Shown here piece by piece: positions 1-7,930 of a stretch of DNA of 64,000 nt (position 1 is its first letter; the number at the start of each line of letters is the position of its first letter). The notes under the pieces are model-generated. The model saw only the letters and a list, made by a program, of their open reading frames with translations, ran no database searches and was not told the DNA's origin. This DNA is from Enterococcus gilvus ATCC BAA-350 (GTDB taxonomy: Bacteria > Bacillota > Bacilli > Lactobacillales > Enterococcaceae). Where the stretch lies: assembly GCF_000407545.1 (NCBI RefSeq), contig NZ_ASWH01000001.1:496001-560000 (forward strand). Reading direction: 5' to 3'. Made by a program: the position numbers and the translations under genes.

Positions 1-1
1 T

Positions 2-193
2 GAATGGACGATCGAATTTATCAGTGATAATCTTTCGGAGCCGCTGCCCAAAGCCGAGGTGGTCGTGATTCCTCGAACTAGCAGGGGCTTCTATACGGAA
101 CGGGCAAAAAACGCCAACGTAGTATGGATCACTGGAAATGAAGTGGCAACGCACGACCTTGAAGGAATCAAGAAAAAAATAATCGAAGCATAA
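2..193 (+). CDS. C-terminal fragment of an unrecognised protein
   Basis: An open frame enters from the left edge and stops with TAA at 191-193, giving 63 residues that end in a lysine-rich helix (GIKKKIIEA). The fragment contains VVVIPRTSRGFYTERA and NVVWITGNEV, alternating strand and helix as in an alpha/beta fold. I do not recognise the family from this piece. The start lies outside the window. No terminator is obvious between it and msrA, so read-through into msrA is possible. Confidence 0.55.
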   Translation, partial: EWTIEFISDNLSEPLPKAEVVVIPRTSRGFYTERAKNANVVWITGNEVATHDLEGIKKKIIEA

Positions 194-331
194 AAAGGCG
201 GGTTCTAATGAAGCATCCCCAGAAGAAAACAGCTTGTAGACGTCAGACCAATCAAACGATTCGATTATTCGGCGCGATTGTGATAAATTGCAGTTGATTT
301 TACCAGACGAATAAGCGAGGGGGACAAGCGG

Positions 332-1168
332 ATGGTGGCATCACAGGAAGAAGTATTGGGAAAAATCTATAACTTGATTCTAAATCCCCACACCCGCGAA
401 TGGGAACGCTATTTATTGACGAAGGCAAAGGATGCGTTGGAGAATAGTGGGAATTTCAAAGAGCAAATAGCCAAACTGGAAGCGGAACTGCGTCCATTGG
501 CAACGCGAAATAATTTGACGCCGGATGTGACGGATTTTTATCAAGAGATCACGGGTCAAGAAAGAGCCAGTGGTCTAGCGGAGGACGCCGCGCATCTGGT
601 GACCGATCCCTCCAATCAGGAACGGGCGATTTTTGCTGGCGGTTGCTTCTGGTGCATGGTCGAGCCCTTCGAGACGCACCCGGGGATCGTTTCGGTTTTA
701 TCTGGTTATACTGGCGGAATGCTGGAACATCCGAGCTATGATCAAGTGAGCAGCGGCGCGACCGGACACGTGGAAGCGGTGGAGATCATTTTTGACACAC
801 GGATCGTCAGTTACCAAGAGCTGATCGCTCTTTATTGGCAGATCACGGACCCGACCGATGATGGGGGGCAATTTCAAGATAGAGGGGCACAATACCGTCC
901 AATCATTTTTGTAACGAATGCGTCTCAACGACGAATTGCGGAAGAGACAAAGCAGGCAGTGAAAGACTCTGACCGATACAGCAAACCGATCGTGACCGAG
1001 ATCCGAGGCGCGGCGACCTTTTGGCCAGCAGAAAATTACCATCAGCAGTTTTACAAAAAACAACCAAAGCGGTACAAAGCGATCGAGCGGGAACGGCGGC
1101 AATTCCTGAAGTATCAACAACTAAAAGGAACGCTTCGGACCGGATTGCGAAGGAGCAAGGATACATGA
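332..1168 (+). CDS. msrA: Peptide-methionine (S)-S-oxide reductase with N-terminal extra domain
   Basis: Reduces methionine-S-sulfoxide in proteins in the cytoplasm. The MsrA domain covers about residues 97-265, with the catalytic motif GCFWC at 104-108 (nucleophile Cys105), followed by the SGYTGG and GHVEAVEI motifs. Residues 1-75 form a helical domain not found in minimal MsrA (about 170-180 residues). Its pattern (IYNLILNP, LLTKAKDALE, LTPDVTDFY) recalls small four-helix bacteriocin-immunity proteins of the EntA type; that likeness is from memory and tentative. The ATG at 332 has the RBS GCGAGGGGGA at good spacing. The gene appears monocistronic or read from upstream. Confidence 0.93.
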   Translation: MVASQEEVLGKIYNLILNPHTREWERYLLTKAKDALENSGNFKEQIAKLEAELRPLATRNNLTPDVTDFYQEITGQERASGLAEDAAHLVTDPSNQERAIFAGGCFWCMVEPFETHPGIVSVLSGYTGGMLEHPSYDQVSSGATGHVEAVEIIFDTRIVSYQELIALYWQITDPTDDGGQFQDRGAQYRPIIFVTNASQRRIAEETKQAVKDSDRYSKPIVTEIRGAATFWPAENYHQQFYKKQPKRYKAIERERRQFLKYQQLKGTLRTGLRRSKDT

Positions 1169-1199
1169 TCGCGCATTTACGGCTGCAATAAAAAACGTT

Positions 1200-1249
1200 T
1201 CACCCTTTTTGGCGTAACTTTTATATGAAACAAAAACCAGAAAGGGTGA
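1200..1249 (+). promoter_or_regulatory. Hairpin that masks the ribosome-binding site of the next gene
   Basis: Bases 1200-1212 pair with 1237-1249 in a 13-bp stem containing one G-T wobble, with a 24-base loop. The 3' arm contains AAAGGGTGA, the Shine-Dalgarno sequence of the small membrane protein starting at 1255. There is no T-tract after the stem, so it is not a normal terminator. It may control translation of the small protein; this role is inference. Confidence 0.5.
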
Positions 1250-1254
1250 GTAAG

Positions 1255-1440
1255 ATGTTAATGGTATTGTTGGTACTAACCATCGCAGGTTTAGTCCTAT
1301 CGTTTTGGATGAATGGACTAGTGAAGAACAAGGCGAATAGACTGTATGGCTGGTTAGCGGTCCTTCAAGGTGCGTGCTTAGGCGGGATGTTCGGTCTGTT
1401 GCTTGTTCTAGTACTTTTGGGGGCTGTATTGACCAGATAA
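1255..1440 (+). CDS. Small two-helix membrane protein
   Basis: A 61-residue hydrophobic protein with two predicted membrane segments: LMVLLVLTIAGLVLSFWM near the N-terminus and a second from about residue 30 to 58 ending VLVLLGAVLTR, joined by a short basic linker (KNKANR). I chose the ATG at 1255 because AAAGGGTGAG lies just upstream; an ATG at 1225 would add ten charged residues but has no RBS and lies in the hairpin loop. The family is not recognised. It is followed by a strong terminator, so it is probably a single-gene unit. Confidence 0.6.
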   Translation: MLMVLLVLTIAGLVLSFWMNGLVKNKANRLYGWLAVLQGACLGGMFGLLLVLVLLGAVLTR

Positions 1441-1470
1441 GCAGTTGGCACGTATGCCTATTGAAGAAAG

Positions 1471-1508
1471 CTGTGATCTTTTCCATTGGGAAAGATCACA
1501 GTTTTTTT
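1471..1508 (+). terminator. Rho-independent terminator
   Basis: An 11-bp perfect stem (CTGTGATCTTT with AAAGATCACAG) and a 9-base loop are followed by seven T. It ends the transcript of the small membrane protein. Confidence 0.9.
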
Positions 1509-1576
1509 GTGCTGGATTAATGATACACTGTTTCATAGCAAAGCAAGTGATTATCCAGATAGAAAGGAGCCAGCGA

Positions 1577-2299
1577 ATGTTTGTACATGAATTGAAACTG
1601 TCCGAAAGGGAGGCGTCTACAGGCTACCCCTTCGATGTTTTTGCGATCCAGGAGATTTCTCGTAAGGGAGGATTGTCCTTTCAGCGCCCGGTCACGTTTT
1701 TATCAGGAGACAATGGGACAGGGAAATCGACTCTTTTAGAGGCGATCGCTGTGGCGTACGGGATCAATCCAGAGGGCGGGAGTGAAAACTTCACCTTCAG
1801 CACCGTGGCGACCCATTCGGATCTAGGCGAGCATGTTCGATTGGTGAGAAAGGGAAGCGTGCCAAAGACGAAATATTTCTTGCGTTCGGAGACCTATTAC
1901 AATGTAGCTTCAGAGATAGAGGCATTGGGCAGAGAAGGCTATCGCTCCTATGGTGGACAGTCCCTTCATACCCGTTCTCACGGCGAAGGACTCCTGTCGA
2001 TCATTCAACATCGCTTTGGCAATGAAGGGTTCTATTTGCTGGACGAGCCTGAGGCAGGTCTTGCCACGAGTCGCCAATTCACGCTGCTGCAGGAGATCGA
2101 TCGTCTGGTTCAAGGTGGCAGTCACTTGATCATCGCGACGCATTCGCCGATCTTGATGGCTTATCCTGATGCAGTGATCTATCAATTTTCAGACGCTGGC
2201 TTGGAGGAAGTCCCTTTAGAGAAAACCATTGCCTTTAACGAAACCAAGCTCTTTTACGACGACCCAAAACGGATGCTCCACTACCTGCTGGATCAGTAA
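1577..2299 (+). CDS. AAA/ABC-type ATPase (OLD-like, soluble)
   Basis: A 240-residue P-loop ATPase. Walker A is GDNGTGKST, an ABC-type GGQSLHTRSHGEG stretch follows, Walker B is FYLLDEPEAGL, and a histidine switch occurs in IIATHSPIL. Predicted AAA_23/AAA_21 proteins of this size occur alone in many Firmicutes; no membrane segment or partner permease is present, so it is not a transporter by itself. Its substrate is unknown. The start at 1577 has the RBS AGAAAGGAGC; the open frame extends upstream through the terminator and that part is not coding. Confidence 0.82.
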   Translation: MFVHELKLSEREASTGYPFDVFAIQEISRKGGLSFQRPVTFLSGDNGTGKSTLLEAIAVAYGINPEGGSENFTFSTVATHSDLGEHVRLVRKGSVPKTKYFLRSETYYNVASEIEALGREGYRSYGGQSLHTRSHGEGLLSIIQHRFGNEGFYLLDEPEAGLATSRQFTLLQEIDRLVQGGSHLIIATHSPILMAYPDAVIYQFSDAGLEEVPLEKTIAFNETKLFYDDPKRMLHYLLDQ

Positions 2300-2380
2300 C
2301 AGTCAGGAGGCTTTCTTTTCCACCAAAAGCCATTCAATGCTACACTAAAAGCAGCAAAGAGATAGAAAGAAGGACACTTT

Positions 2381-3031
2381 TTGAAAAAATACGGGTTTCA
2401 TTTTTTACTGGCGGGAGTCCTCGCCGATTTTTTGACACCGTACGTACTCGGTCTTTTTTATCCGTCACTGAATCAGATGACGGCTGTCATGAGTCTTTTT
2501 GGAGATGTAGACAGTCCAGTTCGTGAAGCCTTTCTGATCTGGTCCGTCGTGGCCGGCTGCTTGTACACCTTGTCCTTGCCAGCCATTTACACGACGCTGA
2601 AAAAAACGTCCAAGACCCTCGCCCTCCTCGCCGCCGCAGCGATTGGTTCTTACGGGATCGGGGACTGTATCTTTACGGGCTTGTTCAGTGTTGATTCAGC
2701 AGACGCTCATTGGAACCTCTCCACGTGGGTCCACAATATCGGATCAGGGATCGGATACGCGGGCTTTTTGATTTTCCCCTTCGTCTTATATCTGATCTAC
2801 AGAAAGCAAGCGAATCGCTCCGCAAGTCGGCGCTATTTACTTCTTTTCCTGCTGAGTCTGCTAGTAGCCGCCATTTATGGCTTGGCACGCATCCCGCAGC
2901 TCAATCAATTCGTTGTCTTCCAGCACTTAGGCTTTTGGCAACGACTAAGTTTTGTCTTTAATTATTTACCGATCGTTTTGTTTGCAGGAAGTCAGATCAA
3001 AAAGAAAGCACCCAAACCTGTTCGCCGTTAG
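2381..3031 (+). CDS. DUF998 family membrane protein
   Basis: A 216-residue polytopic membrane protein with about six hydrophobic segments (for example FHFLLAGVLADFLTPYVLG, FLIWSVVAGCLYTLSLPAIY, IGYAGFLIFPFVLYLIY) and a basic C-terminus (KKKAPKPVRR). The pattern matches the DUF998 family, whose function is unknown. The start is TTG at 2381 behind AGAAAGAAGGA; no ATG is better placed. Confidence 0.7.
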   Translation: MKKYGFHFLLAGVLADFLTPYVLGLFYPSLNQMTAVMSLFGDVDSPVREAFLIWSVVAGCLYTLSLPAIYTTLKKTSKTLALLAAAAIGSYGIGDCIFTGLFSVDSADAHWNLSTWVHNIGSGIGYAGFLIFPFVLYLIYRKQANRSASRRYLLLFLLSLLVAAIYGLARIPQLNQFVVFQHLGFWQRLSFVFNYLPIVLFAGSQIKKKAPKPVRR

Positions 3032-3055
3032 TCGGACTGGTTTAGGTGCTTTTTT
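3007..3055. terminator. Terminator between converging genes
   Basis: AGCACC and AAACC pair with GGTTT and GGTGCT around one mismatch, followed by TTTTTT on the + strand. It ends the DUF998 transcript, and the opposite-strand gntR gene stops at 3057. On the minus strand the stem is followed by a weaker T-run. Confidence 0.75.
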
Positions 3056-3056
3056 A

Positions 3057-3791
3057 CTAAGAACGCTGTAAAATACTTCCTACATAAAATTTATTTGATT
3101 TGAGCCATACTCTGCCGAGTTCGATGATTGAGTCATCATCTAGATGGACCAGTTGTTCCTGATAGAGCAGCGGAGAATTTTCCTCTATATGGAGAAGGTC
3201 GGATATTACTTTTGTGGAAGGAACAGCCGCAAAAGAAGTCTCGCTGTACGCAACTTTGTGTTTGCTGTATTTTTCTACAATATTGAATAAACTCTCGTGG
3301 GCATAATCCGCAGTATCAATATTCGGCGCCAACTGGATATTGATATTATTTTGTATAAACATAACGACTTCATCATGAACAGTTCGAGTTCGTTCAATAA
3401 AAAGATAGTCGTCACCAATATTTATCTTTAAAAGTTCAGCAATCTTTTCATCCGCTTTTTTCTTTTCCAGATTGATCAATTCAGTCTCAAAATCAATTCC
3501 TTGGCTTTTCATGGATTCAGAGAAAGAGATCAGTCCTTCTGCAAAGGGGAAACTGATATTCTCATCAATGACGAAGGTTCCTTTTCCTTGCTTTTGCGTC
3601 AATACTTTTTCTTCTACTAACAACGAAATGGCTTTTTTGATCGTTCCTCGACTCACGTCAAAAAGTTCCATGAGGTCTTTTTCTGTAGAAATTTTATCTC
3701 CTTTTTTCCATTCGCCTTTTTCAATTTTCTTCTTAATATAATCCATTACCTGTTCGTAAATGGGTACTAATGAATGTTTATCGATTTCCAT
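3057..3791 (-). CDS. GntR family transcriptional regulator (HutC/UTRA subfamily)
   Basis: A 244-residue regulator. An N-terminal winged helix (about 1-75) contains MDYIKKKIEKGEWKKGDKI and the recognition helix LFDVSRGTIKKAISLL. A UTRA effector domain (about 95-240) includes FIERTRTVHDEVVMF and PLLYQEQLVHLDDD. It lies downstream of and in the same direction as the PTS IIA gene, facing the divergent glucitol-type operon, so it is the likely local regulator, probably sensing a sugar phosphate. The start ATG has the RBS TTAGGAGA. Confidence 0.88.
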   Translation of the reverse strand: MEIDKHSLVPIYEQVMDYIKKKIEKGEWKKGDKISTEKDLMELFDVSRGTIKKAISLLVEEKVLTQKQGKGTFVIDENISFPFAEGLISFSESMKSQGIDFETELINLEKKKADEKIAELLKINIGDDYLFIERTRTVHDEVVMFIQNNINIQLAPNIDTADYAHESLFNIVEKYSKHKVAYSETSFAAVPSTKVISDLLHIEENSPLLYQEQLVHLDDDSIIELGRVWLKSNKFYVGSILQRS

Positions 3792-3938
3792 AAAGTTAAA
3801 TTCTCCTAACTCCCAGTCGGAAAGTTCTTGCTTTCATTATAGCCAATTTTACCTGTGATATATAGGAATAATTTATTGGAAACGGAACTAAATGACATTT
3901 GTTGTTTAGTGATAGTGATAGAAAATCTAAAAGAAGAC

Positions 3939-4298
3939 TCACTTAGAGATAGAAATGGTGTCACCGATTTTTAAATCAGGTAGTTCTTTTTGTTCGACAT
4001 AAATAGTTCCAGGCATCTCACTTGTGGTAGCGCCATCAAAATTTATCGTAATATGACCAAGCTGACGTAAGTTTTCCTCCGCAACTTCTCCCACGGCAGT
4101 GATTCGATAAATAGTGTCATTAAAACATAAAGCCATTTCGGGAACAATTTTTTCTTTGATAGGTGCAAGAGTGATCTTGTAGCAAAAATCACTTAATTCA
4201 GGCGGTGCGTCCTCACCAAAGAGCAGCAGCATGTTTTCCTGTTTAAAATCCTCCGCGTCTTCGCCAATCGCAATAACCGTTGTTTCAAAAATATTCAT
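3939..4298 (-). CDS. PTS glucitol/sorbitol-family IIA component, active-site His apparently missing
   Basis: A 119-residue GutA/SrlB-family protein. Its C-terminal half is clearly this family (ITAVGEVAEENLRQLGH, then FDGA, then PGTIYVEQ). In E. coli SrlB the phosphorylated histidine (His43, in CFIH) precedes this block; here the aligned stretch reads CYKITLAP, with no His. The only histidine in the whole protein is in LGH. The start is the ATG at 4298 with a perfect RBS (AGGAGGAAG); the frame continues 13 codons upstream without an RBS. It is transcribed divergently from the IIC/IIB genes, unlike the usual single operon. Confidence 0.85.
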   Translation of the reverse strand: MNIFETTVIAIGEDAEDFKQENMLLLFGEDAPPELSDFCYKITLAPIKEKIVPEMALCFNDTIYRITAVGEVAEENLRQLGHITINFDGATTSEMPGTIYVEQKELPDLKIGDTISISK

Positions 4299-4330
4299 TC
4301 TACTTCCTCCTAGTATTTTTTTAAACCCTG

Positions 4331-4390
4331 TTGACAAATGAAAGCGTTCCTATTACTATACCATTATAGACGTTTATGTATGTATAGTAA
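4331..4390 (+). promoter_or_regulatory. Divergent promoter with operator dyad and cre-like site
   Basis: A -35 TTGACA (4331-4336) is followed after 17 bases by TACTAT (4354-4359), aimed at the IIC operon. ATGAAAGCGTTCCT (4338-4351) resembles a CcpA cre site between the two boxes. A perfect inverted repeat, TTACTATAC at 4353-4361 and GTATAGTAA at 4382-4390, overlaps the -10 and a minus-strand TATAAT at 4363-4368. It is the best candidate operator for the adjacent GntR regulator. Confidence 0.55.
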
Positions 4391-4474
4391 CAAATCGCTT
4401 TTAGTATCGTCAAGTAAAGGAGGAAAGGTTAGGGTAACGGTTGAAGGAATTAATTAAAGAAAGGGAGTTTTACT

Positions 4475-5005
4475 ATGGATTTTTTAATTACTATCGCAGA
4501 ACACTTTACTGGTTTGTTCCAAGCGGGTGCAGATCAGTTCACTTCATTTGTCGGAGGAATGATCCCGCTGATCGCTTGTTTGATTCTTTTTGTTAACGCT
4601 CTTATTCAATTTATCGGAGAAGAACGAGTCTTTGGTTTTATGAAAAAAATGACGCGTTTTACACTTTTAAGATACACTGTCATTCCTTTCTTAGCGTGCT
4701 TCTTCTTAACAAATCCAATGTGTTACACATTCGGAACCTTTTTAGAGGAAGAATACAAAGCAGGATTTTATGATTCGACAGTTTCGATGCTGCATCCGAT
4801 TACGGGGTTGTTCCCACATGCGAACTCTTCAGAGCTATTTGTTTGGTTAGGCGTTTCTGGAGGCTTTGCTACAGTTGGGAATCAGAGTGATCTAGCGATT
4901 CGTTTTTTATTAACAGGATTTGTGATCTGTTTGATCAGAGGGATCGTGACAGAACAATTAGCCAAACGGTTTGCTGCTAGAAGAAACTTAGAAGTTTCTC
5001 AATAA
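4475..5005 (+). CDS. srlA: PTS glucitol/sorbitol-family IIC component
   Basis: A 176-residue membrane protein of the SrlA/GutA type: amphipathic N-terminus (FITIAEHF-like), then hydrophobic segments around FVGGMIPLIACLILFVNALI, YTVIPFLACFFLTNP, and SGGFATVGNQSDLAIRFLL. It forms half of the membrane channel with the IIB-C2 protein encoded next. The RBS is AAAGAAAGGGAG. It is the first gene of a six-gene operon; the true substrate is unknown, although the family imports hexitols. Confidence 0.9.
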   Translation: MDFLITIAEHFTGLFQAGADQFTSFVGGMIPLIACLILFVNALIQFIGEERVFGFMKKMTRFTLLRYTVIPFLACFFLTNPMCYTFGTFLEEEYKAGFYDSTVSMLHPITGLFPHANSSELFVWLGVSGGFATVGNQSDLAIRFLLTGFVICLIRGIVTEQLAKRFAARRNLEVSQ

Positions 5006-5048
5006 ATGAATTTTCGCGAGTGAAATTATCATAAATCAAGGAGGAATC

Positions 5049-6062
5049 ATGATGTTTAACACAATAAAAATTTCTCATGGCAATGGCGGTTGGGGTGGTC
5101 CCTTAGTCGTGACACCGACAGAGGAAAAGAAATATGTGATCAGTGTTACGACAGGTGGAGTCAACCCAGTGGCTGAACGAATTGCTGAATTATCTGGTGC
5201 GACAGTCATTGATCAATTTACGAATCCAATCGACACAAAAGAAGCGTTTTGTGCAGTGATTGATTGTGCTGGAATCGCACGATGCGGTACATATCCTAAG
5301 CTAGGTATTCCCACAGTAAATGTGAAACTAGGTTCTCCTTCAGGACCTTTAGCAAAATATATCACTGAGGATATTTTCGTATCTGGTGTAACGCCAGCAA
5401 GCATCGCTTTAGCCGCAGAAGGAGAAGAAACAGCAACTGTTCAAACGAGTCCACAAGCAGATAAGAATGCGCCTAAGAAAAGTATCACGAAGGAAGCACG
5501 AGAAAAGTATGAATCAAATAAAACAACAAGCAACGGGATGATGGATGCTATCAATAAAGTTGGAGTGACTGTCGGGAATGTAATTAACGTGATTTACCAG
5601 GCGGCAAGGGATACGGTAGATACCATCATTCGAAATATCATCCCTTTCATGCTGTTTGTATCCGTGTTAATTGGGATCATCAATTACACAGGCTTCGCGG
5701 ATGTAATCGCAAATTTGTTGTCGCCGTTAGCTGGAAGTATTTGGGGATTGATCGCGATCGGTCTATTTTGTAGCATTCCTTTTCTATCCCCATTGATTTG
5801 TCCGGGAGCGATCATTGCTTCTGTGATCAGTCTTTTGATTGGAAATCAGATCGCTTCTGGAACGATTCCTGCCCATTATGCTCTACCCGCCCTTTATGCG
5901 GTAAATTGTCAGGTTGGGTCTGATTTTGCGCCGGTTGGATTGACATTGATGGAAGCCAAACCGGAAACGATAGAAAACGGTGTGCCTGCATTTTTGATCG
6001 GAAAATTGTTAACCGGACCATTAGCGATCGTGATTGCTTATTTTGTTTCATTTGGTCTGTAA
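5049..6062 (+). CDS. srlE: PTS glucitol/sorbitol-family IIB (IIB-C2) component
   Basis: A 337-residue protein. The N-terminal IIB domain has NGGWGGPL and the phosphorylation motif IDCAGIARCGTYPK with the phospho-acceptor Cys at about 79. A linker rich in charged residues (about 125-175) leads to a membrane domain (about 180-337) with IIRNIIPFMLFVSVLIGI and IPFLSPLICPGAIIASV. Length matches E. coli SrlE. ATG 5049 and ATG 5052 are both possible behind AAGGAGGAATC. Confidence 0.92.
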   Translation: MMFNTIKISHGNGGWGGPLVVTPTEEKKYVISVTTGGVNPVAERIAELSGATVIDQFTNPIDTKEAFCAVIDCAGIARCGTYPKLGIPTVNVKLGSPSGPLAKYITEDIFVSGVTPASIALAAEGEETATVQTSPQADKNAPKKSITKEAREKYESNKTTSNGMMDAINKVGVTVGNVINVIYQAARDTVDTIIRNIIPFMLFVSVLIGIINYTGFADVIANLLSPLAGSIWGLIAIGLFCSIPFLSPLICPGAIIASVISLLIGNQIASGTIPAHYALPALYAVNCQVGSDFAPVGLTLMEAKPETIENGVPAFLIGKLLTGPLAIVIAYFVSFGL

Positions 6063-6080
6063 AAGATAGGAGCGAGAACG

Positions 6081-6449
6081 ATGGGGGAAATAAAAATTTT
6101 GTTCGTGATACTTCTAGTTTGGCTATTAGGAACCGTGTCCTCTTATTTTCATTGGAAAAAAGTCAATGGAAAATTGAGTGAGCTAAAACAAAACGTTACA
6201 GGGTATCTTGGAAGTGGCGTGAGTAAAGTGAATTTTTTTAGAAAAGTAATGATCATCGTCGTGGCAGATAGTCACGGGAGAATTACAGACTGCCAATATT
6301 TATATGGCTGGACCAACTTTTCCAGATTCAAACAAAAAACGGAATTAGTCGGGTGTGGCGTCGATGCGGCATTAGAAGATATGAGTGGAGACAAATTTTA
6401 TGATGCTTTAAAAGTATCGCTAAGTAAAATCCAAGAACAACGAGGGTAA
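6081..6449 (+). CDS. gutM: GutM family glucitol operon activator-like protein
   Basis: A 122-residue protein with one N-terminal membrane-like segment (ILFVILLVWLLGTVSSYF) followed by a cytoplasmic domain containing GYLGSGVSK, KVMIIVVADSHGRITDC and YLYGWTNF. The arrangement fits the GutM family, which in E. coli acts as a positive regulator in the glucitol operon. Its position directly after srlE mirrors that locus. How a membrane-tethered protein would regulate here is not clear from sequence. Confidence 0.82.
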   Translation: MGEIKILFVILLVWLLGTVSSYFHWKKVNGKLSELKQNVTGYLGSGVSKVNFFRKVMIIVVADSHGRITDCQYLYGWTNFSRFKQKTELVGCGVDAALEDMSGDKFYDALKVSLSKIQEQRG

Positions 6450-6454
6450 GTAAG

Positions 6455-7930
6455 ATGAAGGATGCGACTGTGGAATACTTTATCGGAATTGATATTGGAA
6501 CGACATCAATAAAAAGCGTAGTTTATGATGACGCGTTTCAAATCATTGACCAAAAAAATAAGAAATATGCGTATATCATCAATGAAAATGGATGGACGGA
6601 AATTGATCCATCTACTTGGTCGAAGATCGTTCTTGAACAGTTACGAGAGATTTTCTCCATTATTTCCTATCAGAAAGTCAAGGGGATTGGGATCACGGGG
6701 CAGATGCACACGACTGTTTTTTTAGATAGCGACAATCAGCCGGTTCGACCAGCCATCATGTGGAACGATAAGCGCACGGGTGACGTGGTAGAAAGAATCA
6801 AAGCCCAATTACCAGAAAATGAACAGACTAAAAATATTTTAAAAATAGTATCCACGGGAAGTCCATTAGCAAATTTGATATGGGTGAAAGAGCATGAACC
6901 AGATTATTATGAACGGCTAGACAAACTTTTAATTGCAAAAGACTATATTCGACTTGTTCTTACAGGCGAGTGGGCGACTGATTTTTGCGACGCATCTACA
7001 AGTAGCTTATTCAATGTTCATAAAAAAGAATGGTCACGAGAACTACTGGAGATGTTTCATCTGCCGTCAACTTTATTGCCGAAAGTCCAATATGCATCCA
7101 GCAGTGCAGGAAACTTAAATTTAGCATTAGTGGGGATAAAGGGAGAAAGTCAGATCCCGGTAATTATAGGAACTGGCGATAATGTTGCTTCAGCTATCGC
7201 GAATCAGAGTAAGCATGAAGATCCAATCATTTCTTTAGGGACATCTGGCGTTGTGATTTTAACCAATAGTAAGGACGAATGGCTCGCTAAAGGGAAAAAC
7301 ATTCTTGCTGAAATTTCGAAAGACGACCAACGAATAGTCACTCAAGGTGCCTTGCAAAGTGGAGCAAAGGTTATTGAATGGTGGTCAAACCAAATCATTT
7401 TACAAAATGTCACTCAGTTCGAATGTGAGTTGGAAAAAAAATTAGGAAACAATAAAGTAATTTTTTTCCCTTATTTAAGTGGGGATAAAACCTTATTCAA
7501 TGAAAGCAATCTTAGCGGGGCATTTTATGGGATTGATTTGACCAGTACACAAAATGATTTTTCGTTAGCGGTTTACGAGGGGGTCGCCTTTGCTATTAAA
7601 AGACTGATCCAAGAGATGCATTCCGATCGATCGTTTAAACAGGTTTTATTGATTGGTGGAGGAGCGAAAAGCCAGCTTTGGCCGAAAATATTTGCAAACG
7701 TCTTGGATATGACGATTCAGGTCAATCAAGAATCTCGCGAAGCTAGTTGCGGTGCGGCAATGCTTGCTTATTATCACCGACACCATCAATTTCCAGAACT
7801 TGTTACGCCGCTAAAAAAAATAGTACCAGAAAAAGAATTGACTGCAAAGTACCAAAAAAAATACCAATCATTTATAGAATTTTCAAATGTGATCATCCAA
7901 AAGGAAAGGAGACAAAAAAATGAAACGTGA
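6455..7930 (+). CDS. FGGY family carbohydrate kinase (xylulokinase/gluconokinase-like)
   Basis: A 491-residue sugar kinase. The N-terminal FGGY_N domain has GIDIGTTSIKSVVYD (phosphate 1 motif), GITGQMHTTVF and MWNDKRT. The C-terminal domain has IGTGDNVASA, SLGTSGV and LLIGGGAKSQLW (adenosine motif). Substrate cannot be told; the xylulokinase and gluconokinase subgroups are closest by eye. It overlaps the next gene by 11 bases, which indicates translational coupling. A kinase beside a PTS implies a second phosphorylation or an unphosphorylated intermediate. Confidence 0.9.
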   Translation: MKDATVEYFIGIDIGTTSIKSVVYDDAFQIIDQKNKKYAYIINENGWTEIDPSTWSKIVLEQLREIFSIISYQKVKGIGITGQMHTTVFLDSDNQPVRPAIMWNDKRTGDVVERIKAQLPENEQTKNILKIVSTGSPLANLIWVKEHEPDYYERLDKLLIAKDYIRLVLTGEWATDFCDASTSSLFNVHKKEWSRELLEMFHLPSTLLPKVQYASSSAGNLNLALVGIKGESQIPVIIGTGDNVASAIANQSKHEDPIISLGTSGVVILTNSKDEWLAKGKNILAEISKDDQRIVTQGALQSGAKVIEWWSNQIILQNVTQFECELEKKLGNNKVIFFPYLSGDKTLFNESNLSGAFYGIDLTSTQNDFSLAVYEGVAFAIKRLIQEMHSDRSFKQVLLIGGGAKSQLWPKIFANVLDMTIQVNQESREASCGAAMLAYYHRHHQFPELVTPLKKIVPEKELTAKYQKKYQSFIEFSNVIIQKERRQKNET

